Source of the DNA: Colwellia demingiae
Lineage (GTDB): Bacteria > Pseudomonadota > Gammaproteobacteria > Enterobacterales > Alteromonadaceae
NCBI RefSeq assembly: GCF_007954275.1
Contig: NZ_VOLT01000012.1
Location: 1-64,000, forward strand
Direction: 5' to 3'
Length of the DNA stretch: 64,000 nt
The notes below the pieces were generated by a model. That model was given only the letters and a program-made list of their open reading frames with translations. It was not told the DNA's origin and did no database searches. The translations under genes and the position numbers were made by a program. Below are positions 17,358 through 26,819 of the stretch, one piece after another; within the stretch, counting starts at the first letter, position 1; the number at the start of each line of letters is the position of its first letter.

Positions 17358-18239
17358 CTACTTACGTTGTCCGTTTAGGCGAACCCATTCTTCTTGTACG
17401 CTCACTGGATCCATATCACACCATTGTCCGTACATTGTTTGTAAGACTTCAGCTTGTTCTTCTAATACACCAGACAAAGCTAACAGTCCCTTATCACCAA
17501 CATATTCCATAATAGTTGGTGCTAACTCGCGTAATGGTCCTGCTAGGATATTTGCCACCACAACGTCAGCTTTAAATTCAGGCTGATCTTTAGGTAAATA
17601 TAACTCAAGTCTATCGGAAACATTATTACGCTCAGCATTGGCAAGACTTGCCTGCAGTGCTTGCGGGTCAATATCAATACCAATGACTTTCTTGGCACCT
17701 AATTTAAGCGCTGCTAATGATAAAATACCTGAGCCACAACCAAAATCGACCACGGTTTTATCTTGTAGGTCTAAGCCGTCTAACCAAGTTAAACATAATG
17801 CTGTGGTTGGGTGAGTTCCGGTACCAAAAGCAAGGCCTGGGTCTAACATTACATTAACGGCTTCAGGATCTGGAACATCGCGCCAGCTAGGACAAACCCA
17901 TAAGCGTTCACCAAACTTCATTGGGTGGAAGTTATCCATCCATTCACGTTCCCAGTCTTTATCTTCTAATTGCTCTAGCTTATAGCGCATTTGCTCTTTA
18001 TCAGGATGAATACTTTGCAAATAACTGATCACTTTGTCCATATCGTGGCTAGCTTCAAATAAGCCCATGACGACAGTACTCGACCAGTAGATAACTTCAT
18101 CACCGGGTAGTGGCTCATATATTGGGGTGTCTTTAGCATCGATAAAGGTAACGGCTTGTGAACCACAGGCTGAAAGCCAGTCACTATATTTTTCGGCGTT
18201 ATCTTCGTTGGCGCTTAATCTAAGTTGTATCCAAGGCAT
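17358..18239 (-). CDS. prmA: Ribosomal protein L11 methyltransferase
   Basis: 293 aa, the family length. SAM-dependent trimethylation of ribosomal protein L11 in the cytoplasm. An N-terminal substrate-binding domain is followed by the methyltransferase core, with motif [31 protein letters not shown] and NILAGPL. In E. coli prmA is directly followed by dusB-fis. Here those genes lie 11 kb further on the same strand, with the borosin cluster in between. Confidence 0.97.
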   Translation of the reverse strand: MPWIQLRLSANEDNAEKYSDWLSACGSQAVTFIDAKDTPIYEPLPGDEVIYWSSTVVMGLFEASHDMDKVISYLQSIHPDKEQMRYKLEQLEDKDWEREWMDNFHPMKFGERLWVCPSWRDVPDPEAVNVMLDPGLAFGTGTHPTTALCLTWLDGLDLQDKTVVDFGCGSGILSLAALKLGAKKVIGIDIDPQALQASLANAERNNVSDRLELYLPKDQPEFKADVVVANILAGPLRELAPTIMEYVGDKGLLALSGVLEEQAEVLQTMYGQWCDMDPVSVQEEWVRLNGQRK

Positions 18240-18565
18240 TTGATTTTCTCTACTGGTATTTTGTGTTTGCTGCTACTGGTTGTCGCTGTCTCTGTCGTTT
18301 GTGCAAAGAGCTGATGTAATTGGCAAATAGTAGCAATAAATAAGCTTGATGCTAGTTTACCATTCATTACTGCTAGAGTAGGCATAAATAATACCACTTT
18401 CATTAAGTTTGACATGTTTGGTACGTAGTAAAATAAATTAAGACAAGGCGAACGATTAAGCAATAGCCGACTATTGAGATTGAGAGCAATGTGATCTTAG
18501 CGTGTTTTGATACGTACAGAATAATAATTTAATGAGGTAGTTCTAACCATAAAAAGGAACATAAT
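18240..18565. other. Intergenic region upstream of prmA and rraA, with a possible palindromic repeat element
   Basis: No gene is convincing; an 82-codon minus-strand frame has no family features. Imperfect direct repeats (18417-18427 and 18506-18516, both containing TACGTA) flank about 80 bp with a small hairpin (CAATAG/CTATTG at 18461-18476). This looks like a dispersed extragenic element, but only one copy is in the window. Divergent promoters for prmA and rraA must lie here. Confidence 0.35.
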
Positions 18566-19057
18566 ATGCTAGATCTTCTCCCTGACTTATTTGATCAATA
18601 TCCAGAGCAACTTAGCCTCGCTAACCGAGCTTTTATTGATTACGGAAAGAACACAATTTTTCATGGTGAGATTGTCACCGTTGCATGCTTTGAAGACAAT
18701 TCAAAAGTTAAAGAGATATTAGCTACTGATGGCAGAGGTAAAGTACTGGTTGTCGATGGTAAAGGCAGTATGAATCGTGCGCTTTTAGGCGACATGATAG
18801 CTGAGAATGCAGTTAAAAATAATTGGCAGGCTGTCGTAATAAATGGTTGTATTCGCGATGCAGGTACTATCAGTACTTTAGACATTGCGGTAAAAGCTAT
18901 TGGCTGTAACCCGATAAAAACAGAAAAATTAGGTGTGGGTGAAACTAACATTGTCGTTAATTTTGCCAATATTGAGTTTATACCTGGTTGGTTTGTTTAT
19001 GGTGACACAAATGGCTTAGCAGTAAGTGAGTCAAAGTTAAGCGTTACAGCGGGTTAA
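18566..19057 (+). CDS. rraA: Ribonuclease E activity regulator RraA
   Basis: 163 aa, matching E. coli RraA (161 aa). RraA binds and inhibits RNase E. The conserved segments TVACFEDNSKV, GRGKVLVVDGKGSMNRALLGD, GCIRD and GVGETNIVVNF follow the family pattern. A ribosome-binding site (AAAGGAA) stands 9 nt before the ATG. Monocistronic, followed by a CysG-like gene after 125 bp. Confidence 0.93.
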   Translation: MLDLLPDLFDQYPEQLSLANRAFIDYGKNTIFHGEIVTVACFEDNSKVKEILATDGRGKVLVVDGKGSMNRALLGDMIAENAVKNNWQAVVINGCIRDAGTISTLDIAVKAIGCNPIKTEKLGVGETNIVVNFANIEFIPGWFVYGDTNGLAVSESKLSVTAG

Positions 19058-19182
19058 GTATAAAACTCTCCACTAAATTAAGTGCTAATTTCAGAGTACG
19101 CATAATACAGATTAAGGTTTTATCTTTTCTGCTATGTTAATCTGACCCCACAAGATTTGTAAGTAAAAGAGTTGACATGTAG

Positions 19183-20148
19183 ATGAAGTATTTTCCCGTT
19201 TTTCTTGATGGCAGTAAAATTAATGCCATGGTGGTTGGTGGTGGTGATGTTGCCGCCCGTAAGATCGAATTACTGTTAAAGACCACAACAAACATTACCG
19301 TAATGGCGGAAAACGTTACGGATGGTGTTGAGCGCTTAATTAACGAAAATCAATTAAGCTGGTTAAAACATAACTATCAAGCGGGCTTGTTAACTAAAAT
19401 TACCTTAGTGATTGCTGCCACAGATGATACTGCAGTTAATGAGCAGGTTTATCATGAAGCCGTAGAGTTTAATATTCTTGCTAATGTGGTTGATCAACCT
19501 GCCCTTTGTACTTATATCACGCCAGCGATTATTGATCGATCACCGATGATTATTGCGCTTTCAAGCTCAGGCAGTGCGCCGATTCTAATTCGTATGTTAC
19601 GAGAGCAAATTGAGAAAATATTACCGCAAGGTTACGGGCGCTTAGCTGATTTTTCATTAAAGTTTCGAGATCATGTAAAAGCACGTATTAAAGGTATACG
19701 TAATCGCCGAACCTTCTGGGAAAACACCTTACGTGGTTCAATAGGGCAAGCATTACTCGATGGTAAGCATCAAGAGGCTGAGCAATTATTAATAGTGAGC
19801 TTGAAAGAAAAAATTGCGCCTCCTCAAGGTGAAATTATTTTTATTCAAACACTTGAAGGTAATCCTGATAATTTAACATTGAAAGCCCACCGCGCTTTAC
19901 AGTTTGCCGACGCTGTTTTTTATGATGGTGAGGTCAATATTGAGTTGATTGAATATGTTCGCCGCGATGCAGAAAAATATCCTCAGAGTGTCAGTTCAAC
20001 CCTTATGCTTAATTACCAACATGCGTTAGAGCTTGCCCAAGAAGGGCAACAGGTTATTTACTTACTCAGCGGTAATGAAGAATTACCCGGTAATGCAGCC
20101 TTAATATCTAGTGGTATTAGCACTACAATCATCACCAATGGTAGCTAG
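19183..20148 (+). CDS. Siroheme synthase-like protein with a degenerate C-terminal domain
   Basis: 321 aa. Residues 1-210 are the CysG N-terminal half (precorrin-2 dehydrogenase/sirohydrochlorin ferrochelatase): MVVGGGDVAARKIELLL is the NAD site and IIALSSSGSAPILIRMLREQIE the conserved second part. Full CysG continues with an approximately 240-aa uroporphyrinogen methyltransferase. Here only about 105 aa follow, and the SAM-binding GAGPGDPxLLT motif has become IQTLEGNPDNLTL, so methyltransferase activity is unlikely. It probably makes siroheme from precorrin-2 supplied by a separate enzyme. Confidence 0.85.
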   Translation: MKYFPVFLDGSKINAMVVGGGDVAARKIELLLKTTTNITVMAENVTDGVERLINENQLSWLKHNYQAGLLTKITLVIAATDDTAVNEQVYHEAVEFNILANVVDQPALCTYITPAIIDRSPMIIALSSSGSAPILIRMLREQIEKILPQGYGRLADFSLKFRDHVKARIKGIRNRRTFWENTLRGSIGQALLDGKHQEAEQLLIVSLKEKIAPPQGEIIFIQTLEGNPDNLTLKAHRALQFADAVFYDGEVNIELIEYVRRDAEKYPQSVSSTLMLNYQHALELAQEGQQVIYLLSGNEELPGNAALISSGISTTIITNGS

Positions 20149-20192
20149 TTTTTATAAAAATATGACAGCCAAAATTAAAATTGTACAAAAGT

Positions 20193-20215
20193 ACTGTCAG
20201 GTTTTTTTACAATTT
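20193..20215 (+). promoter_or_regulatory. Candidate activator site upstream of PEP-CTERM gene 1
   Basis: A 23-nt element ending TTTTACAATTT, 83 bp upstream of a sigma-54-type promoter. The same element (about 18 of 23 positions) lies 82 bp upstream of the corresponding promoter of the second PEP-CTERM gene at 43061. Conserved sequence plus spacing suggests binding of a sigma-54 activator. Confidence 0.6.
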
Positions 20216-20275
20216 GAATAATAGCTCTAACTTTTAAAAACACAAAAAGGTTATAATTTAACCACATAGCTATTA

Positions 20276-20291
20276 TGGCGCGCTCTATGCA
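20276..20291 (+). promoter_or_regulatory. Candidate sigma-54 promoter of PEP-CTERM gene 1
   Basis: TGGCGCGCTCTATGCA agrees with the sigma-54 consensus TGGCACRNNNNTTGCW at all but two constrained positions. It lies about 125 bp upstream of the ATG. Confidence 0.65.
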
Positions 20292-20416
20292 GTTTAATCT
20301 GTGAACACGCTACAAGGATGTATCAATTAGTGATCTACTTAATGGCTTAAGTTGTTTTTTCACTCATTACTAATTTTAAGGTGTATTTTAATTTTATACT
20401 GACAAGGACTAAACAA

Positions 20417-21247
20417 ATGAAAACACTTAAAAAACTTATAACAGTATTAACACTTTCAACACTGGGCTTTGCTTTTACCGCTACTGCAATGCCTATAAAC
20501 CTATGGGATTGGCAGGTTGATACAGCTTTCACCGGCTATACACCTGCAGCTCCTAATACAACGGTTACTCCAAGCAATGATAATGTCTATTGGGCTAGTC
20601 AAGGACCAATAGCCGCTACTAAGCTTGCTTGGGGAAGCCCGTTTGCTCCTGGAATTATTCAAAGTTCTCTCGAAAGAACAGTTGGAAACAATGGCTTTGG
20701 TAGTGACATCGGAACTGGTTTAGCACTTGGTGCTTTAGCGCAAACCACAACGCTAGTACATAATAATTTTATAATTACAGGCAATACGCTACAGGGTGCG
20801 ACGTTAAGTACGAGACTATTACTTGATCCTAATCCCACAGATGGTATTTATGATGTAGCGCCTACAGCGCTCAATTTTAATATTGATTTCTTAGAAACGA
20901 GTAACGATGACTCTTGTGAAGTAGTCTCCCCTGTGCCTTGTAATGATATCTTTGTTATTTCGCCAGTAGCAAATTTAAATCAAGGGTTTATGCTTAATGG
21001 CTATGATTATAACATAGAAATTTTAGTGGATGGTTTAGGTGTACTCACAGATGCCGCTTGTGCTGCTGCAGGCGCAGCAAGTGGTTGTTCAGGGTTCACA
21101 ACGATAGAAGGCGAAGAAAACGATTTTGATGTGAATATAAGAATAACATCTTTAGGAATAACAGAGGTCCCGGAACCATCAACAATTTTACTATTAAGCT
21201 TAGCAATGTTTGGCATAGTAGCGAGTTCGCGTAGTAAACATAGTTAA
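20417..21247 (+). CDS. PEP-CTERM sorting-domain protein (THxN-like family)
   Basis: 276 aa from ATG 20417, which has AAGGA 9 nt upstream; a longer frame has no such site. A signal peptide (1-26, ending TATA-MP) is followed by a secreted region with NLWDWQVDTAF, WGSP and LVHNNF, reminiscent of THxN-family PEP-CTERM proteins. The sorting tail is VPEPSTILLLSLAMFGIVA plus basic residues (RSK). An exosortase, not in this window, should cut at the PEP motif. Surface or matrix protein; ligand unknown. The candidate sigma-54 promoter upstream fits known regulation of such genes. Confidence 0.85.
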   Translation: MKTLKKLITVLTLSTLGFAFTATAMPINLWDWQVDTAFTGYTPAAPNTTVTPSNDNVYWASQGPIAATKLAWGSPFAPGIIQSSLERTVGNNGFGSDIGTGLALGALAQTTTLVHNNFIITGNTLQGATLSTRLLLDPNPTDGIYDVAPTALNFNIDFLETSNDDSCEVVSPVPCNDIFVISPVANLNQGFMLNGYDYNIEILVDGLGVLTDAACAAAGAASGCSGFTTIEGEENDFDVNIRITSLGITEVPEPSTILLLSLAMFGIVASSRSKHS

Positions 21248-21306
21248 TAAATAAAAGAGCTAGTTAAAATTATCTACACCGAAAAATGTAGTAAGTAAAC
21301 ATTATC

Positions 21307-21333
21307 AAAAGCAGCTGAAAGGCTGCTTTTTTT
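21307..21333 (+). terminator. Terminator after PEP-CTERM gene 1
   Basis: GCAGC/GCTGC stem with flanking A/T pairs, 6-nt loop and seven Ts, 60 bp beyond the stop. Confidence 0.88.
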
Positions 21334-21536
21334 GTTTCTAGTTTGAGAATAATAATTTATAAAATACAAACGAAACAATGAAATAACTTTCGCTTACTAT
21401 TAATTGACTAAAATAGTGTTATTTTAAAAGTGCGTATTATATTAATTGCGACTAGAATACGCACAATTATCAATAAAGTAACCATGCTAAAGCCAAGGTT
21501 AATATTTAAGGTTACTCCGCTGTAACAATACCGTTT

Positions 21537-23240
21537 ATGTCTAATACTTCTATTTCAACTTATCTTTCCACTTTTGTTAGTGATATTTCAAACTATTCAT
21601 TACCCGACTCCTTACCCGGTAAGTTTACCTACCCTTTTTGTTATCAACCACACCCGTTAGCATTAGCGGCAAGTGAAGAATTACAACAAAAATTGGAAAA
21701 GTTCCATCCTGTTGAAACTGAACAACAGGGAAGAATGTATGGGGTATTAATAGTTAAAGATACTCAAGGCACGCTTGGCTACTTAGCAGCACTTTCAGGC
21801 AATGCGAATGAGAGTAATACCGATAAAAGTAAAACCGACGACGATTCTTCCATTAACTTTGTTCCCACTATCCATCAAGCGTATAACCAGAGTGAATTTG
21901 AGAAACAACAACAAGTTGAAATCAATGGAATCAACAAACAAATCACTCTATTCGCTGCTAACCCTGAGATTGATAAGTTAACGGTTTTATTGGAGACAGA
22001 ATTCGCTAAGTCTGATGATGAAATACAAAGTCTGCAGCAACAAATGCGAGATAATAAAAAAGCACGTAAAGACCAACGTACTTGGCTAAATACTGCGGCT
22101 TTACCTGAAGATGAACACAGAGACATTAGTATTGCGCTATCTCGCGCCAGCGTAACGGATAAAAAAGCGTTGCAAGCACTAAAGCTACATCATCAAACAA
22201 ATATTAGCTTAACCTCAAATAATTTACAGCAACTTACTGATGAAATAGAGTCGTTAAAAAAGCTCAGGAAAAAGCTGTCCGCAAAACTGCAAAAGCATTT
22301 TTTCAAGCAATATCAAATACTAAACAGTAAAGGTGAGAGAAAAGACTTAATTAAAATTTTTGCCGATACCATTGTACAAAAACCACCAGCGGGATCTGGT
22401 GATTGCGCAGCACCAAAATTATTACAATATGCCTTTGAACATAAATTAACACCCGTTTGTATGGCTGAATTTTGGTGGGGAAAACAGCCTACATCAGAAA
22501 TAAGAAAACACAAACATTTCTACCCTGCTTGCCAAGGTAAGTGCCTCCCTATTTTAGGTCACATGCTTGAAGGTATGGCCGTAGATAAAAACCCTTTATT
22601 GGAGAATCCTGCTGAAGGTATAGATCTAGAGATTGTTTTTCAAGATGAGCATATCGTGGTGGTAAATAAACCCGCTGGTTTATTATCTGTTCCTGGAAAG
22701 TCTATTAAAGACTCAGTTTATACACGTATTAAGACACTATTCCCTCAAGCAACCGGTGGTTTGATTGTCCATCGATTAGATATGGCCACTTCAGGGTTAT
22801 TAATGCTGGCACTCAATGAACGTGCCCACAAACATTTGCAACAACAGTTTATGAATAAAGAAGTTAACAAACGTTATGTGGCAACTATTCAAGGTAAATT
22901 AGAAAAAACGACTGGCGAGATATGTTTACCTCTTCGTGGTGACTTTGAAGATAGACCAAAACAAATGGTGTGTCATGAGCATGGAAAGTATGCTGAAACG
23001 CATTGGCAGCTTATTGAAGAAGTAGATAACACCAGTAAGTTATTTTTATACCCTATTACAGGCAGAACACATCAACTACGCATGCATTGCGCTCATCCTG
23101 ATGGACTTAACCTACCCATTATTGGCGATAGCTTATATGGCCATAGTGCTGATAGACTTCATTTACATGCTCAACGTTTAAGCTTTACACACCCCATAAC
23201 TAAAGAGTTATTAACCTTTGAAGTAGCAGAAAACTTTTAA
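21537..23240 (+). CDS. RluA-family pseudouridine synthase, long form
   Basis: 567 aa. The C-terminal third (from about residue 355) is a complete RluA-type catalytic domain: HIVVVNKPAGLLSVPG, the aspartate motif VHRLDMATSG, NKRYVATIQG and PITGRTHQLRMHCAHP. The N-terminal 350 residues contain a coiled-coil stretch (about 120-270) and a Cys-bearing segment (FYPACQGKCLPIL) typical of the long RluA-like proteins of marine gammaproteobacteria. It should isomerise uridine in rRNA or tRNA; the target base cannot be read from sequence. A MITE begins 10 bp after its stop. Confidence 0.88.
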   Translation: MSNTSISTYLSTFVSDISNYSLPDSLPGKFTYPFCYQPHPLALAASEELQQKLEKFHPVETEQQGRMYGVLIVKDTQGTLGYLAALSGNANESNTDKSKTDDDSSINFVPTIHQAYNQSEFEKQQQVEINGINKQITLFAANPEIDKLTVLLETEFAKSDDEIQSLQQQMRDNKKARKDQRTWLNTAALPEDEHRDISIALSRASVTDKKALQALKLHHQTNISLTSNNLQQLTDEIESLKKLRKKLSAKLQKHFFKQYQILNSKGERKDLIKIFADTIVQKPPAGSGDCAAPKLLQYAFEHKLTPVCMAEFWWGKQPTSEIRKHKHFYPACQGKCLPILGHMLEGMAVDKNPLLENPAEGIDLEIVFQDEHIVVVNKPAGLLSVPGKSIKDSVYTRIKTLFPQATGGLIVHRLDMATSGLLMLALNERAHKHLQQQFMNKEVNKRYVATIQGKLEKTTGEICLPLRGDFEDRPKQMVCHEHGKYAETHWQLIEEVDNTSKLFLYPITGRTHQLRMHCAHPDGLNLPIIGDSLYGHSADRLHLHAQRLSFTHPITKELLTFEVAENF

Positions 23241-23250
23241 TGTTAATCTT

Positions 23251-23516
23251 AGGGCCTGTTGATCTTTCGAGATTGTTTTTGCAGCGATTTTTTGGGTATT
23301 TATACAAGGTAGAGCCTTTGTCATGTGGTTATTCCACATAAAAAGGCGATAACGCCGTAAAAATGACCAAAAAATGCTGTCCGAAGGATTCGGCTAAAAG
23401 CGTTTTACTCTTTGTTGAGTAGTATTTGCTTAGAGTGACTAGGCTACACACCACTCGCCGCGATTAAAATGCTTTTATCTCGAACAAAATTTAACCGCGA
23501 AAGATCAACAGACCCT
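23251..23516. mobile_element. MITE with 19-bp terminal inverted repeats
   Basis: A 266-bp element whose ends AGGGCCTGTTGATCTTTCG (23251-23269) and CGAAAGATCAACAGACCCT (23498-23516) are inverted repeats with one mismatch. There is no open frame of useful length inside, so it is non-autonomous and needs a transposase elsewhere. It lies between the converging pseudouridine synthase and amidohydrolase genes and fills most of that 363-bp gap. A target-site duplication is not clear. Confidence 0.8.
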
Positions 23517-23603
23517 AGTTTACATACTAAAAACAATGTCAGATCGTTGAGTGAAAGACACACTGTAATTTCAACGTGTCTTACACTCGTCCTGATGCGT
23601 GCG

Positions 23604-25622
23604 TTATTGCAAACGGCTTGATGGCGTAAAGGGCTTTACTCCAAGTATTTTGTACAATTCTTCTGGTTTATAAAAATGGTTATCTTTTATCACCAAAGAA
23701 GTTTTTCTTAAAACTGACATGTCTTTGAGTGGGTCACCATCAATCAAAAGCACATCAGCTGACTTACCTTCGGTGATAGACCCCAAATAATGTGCTGCCC
23801 CAACAAGTCTGGCTGAGTTTATACTCGCAATTTTAAGAACATCCATTTCAGGAATACCGGCATCAGCATATATTTCAAGTTCACGATGGAGTGTGAATCC
23901 AGCAATGTTATCGGTACCAGGAACAATAGGCACCCCTTTGTCGTATAACTTCTTAACCAAAACTGACATGGCATCAGCTCCTGCTTGGTAGTTATCCTTT
24001 AAATCATCAGTCACATTCATTTCAGCACCTTTTAACTGACGTAATACATTAGGTGGTAAATGCTCAGCAACAGCAAGGAACTCAGGATCAATTTTCTTTC
24101 TTTCTTTTAGTAGCAAACTTCTAAATGTTGATACTGTGGGGTCAATAACTATTTGGTTATCGGCGAGTAACTGAATAAAGTCATTAAACTCTTTGCTATT
24201 GATGTCTACGTCTCCTGCTTTTTCACCTATTAAGGTGAAGCGGAGTTGCTGACGAGTATCTACTTCTGTTCCAGCCAAAAAGTTTAAAAATAGCATATTA
24301 ATGTGCTGAATTTCATCATAACCTGCTTTAACAGCTTGCTCTGCTGTCATGAATGCAGGTATATGACCACTTAAACGCAAACCTCGTCTATGTGCATGTT
24401 TTGCAATGGGCTCAACCCACGTAGGGTCGATAGAGCTATATAGTTTGATTTGTATGTAACCATTATCAGCAAACCAATCTATCTTCTCATGGGCTTCGGC
24501 TAATGACTTCACCGATAAGCCCGCAGAAAACTCACTCATTTGGTCAAAAAAACCCGCTCTAAAAACGCGATTACCAATTACCTGGTTAGTATTAAATAAC
24601 CGCTCTATCTCCATTATATTGTCATGACTGTTACCAACATCTCGAACATTTGTTACCCCCGCAGCCATATTAAGCAAGCCATCATCTTTACTTAAGTGAC
24701 CGTGCATATCCCACAACCCGGGTATCAAGGTCTTTCCCGAACCATCAATAGTTGCTGTGTTTTCAGGCACATTAATATTTTTAGCAACTTGAGACACCTT
24801 GCCATTTTTAAATAAGACATCTGTATTTTTAAGAACCACTGAGTTAATTACATCGACTACTTGGGCGTTTTTAATCAACAAGGTTGTATAAGAATGACTT
24901 AATTTACGAGCAACACCTTCGAGATATTCTTGTTCAGCCGAGTTTTGAATTACTTTTAGTTTTTCAAAATCATCTAGTGTAAAACCTTCACGAATTACTT
25001 TCATAAAACCCGAGTGATCTTTAGCAAAAAAGTTTCCTTGGCTGTCATACCAGCTAAAGTCTGGGGTAAAGCCTAAACCACTGATGGCGTATAAGGTAAC
25101 TTGCTCTGAGCCACTATCTGCTGATAACTTGACAGTTTTTAATTCTGTTAATCTTGCAGTACCTGACGGTAATAGCTCTATAGAGTTTACTATATTCTTT
25201 AACATGGCTTGCACCATTAAGTTTTCAGCAACAACGGCACTATTAACCGGGAGATAAAATTGTTCACCTGAAGATTTGATTCTGCCATCTTCTTTGTTAC
25301 TTTCCCAACTAGCAATGCCGTCTTGCCACTTAAACGATTCTGCAATAGCAGCACCAAATGGCGACAGGCCCGTAGACTCAAAGCTTAAAATCTGCCCTTT
25401 TCCATTAAGCTTTATTTTTTCATCAATTTTGAAAACACGATTGTTCCAACGCAAGTCCAAACTACCACGGTATTGAGTATCTGAGACCTTTGTCATGATC
25501 TGTTTACCTGCTAATCCTTTCTCTGAATAAACAAGATTAGTAATTGATGTATTATTGGCAAAAACGACAGCAGATACCATTGATGAGAGCGCGAATAGTA
25601 ATCGTAAAAGTGACCAATTCAT
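23604..25622 (-). CDS. Exported amidohydrolase (imidazolonepropionase-like)
   Basis: 672 aa with an N-terminal signal peptide (cleavage near VFA-NN). Residues about 20-270 form an uncharacterised beta-rich domain. A metal-dependent amidohydrolase domain follows, with all ligands visible: HxH in WDMHGHLS, lysine in IQIKLYSS, His in SGHIPAF, His in EIQHIN and Asp in PGTDNIAG. It resembles periplasmic Xaa-Pro dipeptidase or prolidase-like members. A paralogue lies at 39070-41154. The substrate is unknown; a peptide or cyclic amide is likely. Confidence 0.88.
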   Translation of the reverse strand: MNWSLLRLLFALSSMVSAVVFANNTSITNLVYSEKGLAGKQIMTKVSDTQYRGSLDLRWNNRVFKIDEKIKLNGKGQILSFESTGLSPFGAAIAESFKWQDGIASWESNKEDGRIKSSGEQFYLPVNSAVVAENLMVQAMLKNIVNSIELLPSGTARLTELKTVKLSADSGSEQVTLYAISGLGFTPDFSWYDSQGNFFAKDHSGFMKVIREGFTLDDFEKLKVIQNSAEQEYLEGVARKLSHSYTTLLIKNAQVVDVINSVVLKNTDVLFKNGKVSQVAKNINVPENTATIDGSGKTLIPGLWDMHGHLSKDDGLLNMAAGVTNVRDVGNSHDNIMEIERLFNTNQVIGNRVFRAGFFDQMSEFSAGLSVKSLAEAHEKIDWFADNGYIQIKLYSSIDPTWVEPIAKHAHRRGLRLSGHIPAFMTAEQAVKAGYDEIQHINMLFLNFLAGTEVDTRQQLRFTLIGEKAGDVDINSKEFNDFIQLLADNQIVIDPTVSTFRSLLLKERKKIDPEFLAVAEHLPPNVLRQLKGAEMNVTDDLKDNYQAGADAMSVLVKKLYDKGVPIVPGTDNIAGFTLHRELEIYADAGIPEMDVLKIASINSARLVGAAHYLGSITEGKSADVLLIDGDPLKDMSVLRKTSLVIKDNHFYKPEELYKILGVKPFTPSSRLQ

Positions 25623-25868
25623 TAGACTAATTTCCGTATCTATATGGGTTTGCCAAGTATAGTTGACTAACTAACAAATACAAAAATGACGCCAAAGTCT
25701 ACATAAATATAATGTTGACTTCAAAAAATGAGTCCACTAGAATCATCACTAGGTTGCAGAGACGCCTTTTCCGCTCAAGATGAATTCACTCTGATATCAA
25801 TGATTAATCAGTTCAATACGAACTAAGTAGGCTTTGCGGAATGCCAATTTACTTAGAGGAATTGAATT

Positions 25869-26111
25869 GTGACTTTTCAAGAAAATCAACGGGTTTCCCC
25901 CGACCACTCCAAAACAGCTAAATCAACAGCAAAAAACAAACTCACTACAATCAGCCAATGCACTTCTACATTCTGTAAGCTCATTTTCTTAATACTGTGC
26001 TTTGTTATATGTGATCTGTACAACCTATTGTCAATGAGCACTTTTACTGCAAGCTTTGAGTTATCTTTGGCGAATGCTTTTTCATTTCATACAACAATTG
26101 AATTGAAGTAG
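25869..26111 (+). CDS. Possible small membrane protein
   Basis: 80 codons from GTG 25869, with AGAGGA 8 nt upstream. One hydrophobic segment (about residues 36-58). No family recognised. It ends 9 bp before the next gene, so it could be its leader cistron. The good ribosome-binding site is the main support; it may be spurious. Confidence 0.35.
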   Translation: MTFQENQRVSPDHSKTAKSTAKNKLTTISQCTSTFCKLIFLILCFVICDLYNLLSMSTFTASFELSLANAFSFHTTIELK

Positions 26112-26120
26112 GGGTATAAA

Positions 26121-26651
26121 ATGGAATATGCATTACAAGAAGTAAAAACCCAAGCAAAGAAGTTATTAAAAGCATTCAAGTCAGATCCTAGCTTAGTCAA
26201 AGGCATGCAAATACCTTTAAAGAAAATTGCAGTGTCTTCACTCGAAGAGTTAAAGCTAAAACATTGCCTAGGGCTAGTTGCAATGGAATTAGGCTTTAGA
26301 GATTGGCATGAAGCACAACAGCTTTTATCTGGTACTAAACCGTCATTGGTGACGATAAATATGGGTAATTTTTTTTACCCTAAAGGCTGTGGCGGATTTA
26401 TTAATGAGTGGTTTGCCGATTACTCACAAGCTAGAGACACCTTGCTTAACAGTGCGACGTCAAAATGGCTATTGCCCTATAGAAATCAATTTATTGTGGT
26501 AGAGCGAGAATACATTGCAGTATTTAAGTTGAATAAGGAGCTAATGTCATCATGGACAGAGATACAGCATGACATGGTGGTCAGTTATAACAGTTTAGCT
26601 TGGGATAAAATAGCCTGTGCAGTTATCAGGAATAGACAAAGAGACTATTAA
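26121..26651 (+). CDS. Hypothetical protein
   Basis: 176 aa. The first 75 residues are helical; KHCLGLVAMELGFRDWHEAQQLL resembles the small helical domain attached to some glyoxalase-superfamily and hypothetical proteins. The rest (NMGNFFYPKGCGGFINEWFADY...) is not recognised. There is no signal peptide or membrane segment, so it is cytoplasmic. A GGGG stretch precedes the ATG. Confidence 0.7.
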   Translation: MEYALQEVKTQAKKLLKAFKSDPSLVKGMQIPLKKIAVSSLEELKLKHCLGLVAMELGFRDWHEAQQLLSGTKPSLVTINMGNFFYPKGCGGFINEWFADYSQARDTLLNSATSKWLLPYRNQFIVVEREYIAVFKLNKELMSSWTEIQHDMVVSYNSLAWDKIACAVIRNRQRDY

Positions 26652-26745
26652 GAACTGAGTTATATGTACTGAGTTATTAACTCAAATAGCGATGATGAAA
26701 AGAATCATTGATGAGATTTTAATGATTTTTTAATTAGCACTGGTA

Positions 26746-26783
26746 AGTTAGCATTAACACTTTATAGGGTGTTAATGCTAACT
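26746..26783. terminator. Perfect 15-bp inverted repeat between converging genes
   Basis: Arms 26746-26760 and 26769-26783 are perfectly complementary with an 8-nt loop. It stands between a plus-strand hypothetical gene and the minus-strand VOC pseudogene, where a two-way terminator is expected. There is no strong T-run. Confidence 0.5.
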
Positions 26784-26819
26784 ATGTGCGTTGTATTATT
26801 TATGCAACCTAAGCAGTGT

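Noticed and set aside
18215-18463. 82-codon minus-strand frame upstream of prmA
   Set aside because: It overlaps the prmA start, shows no family features, and the region looks like a repeat-bearing intergenic segment.
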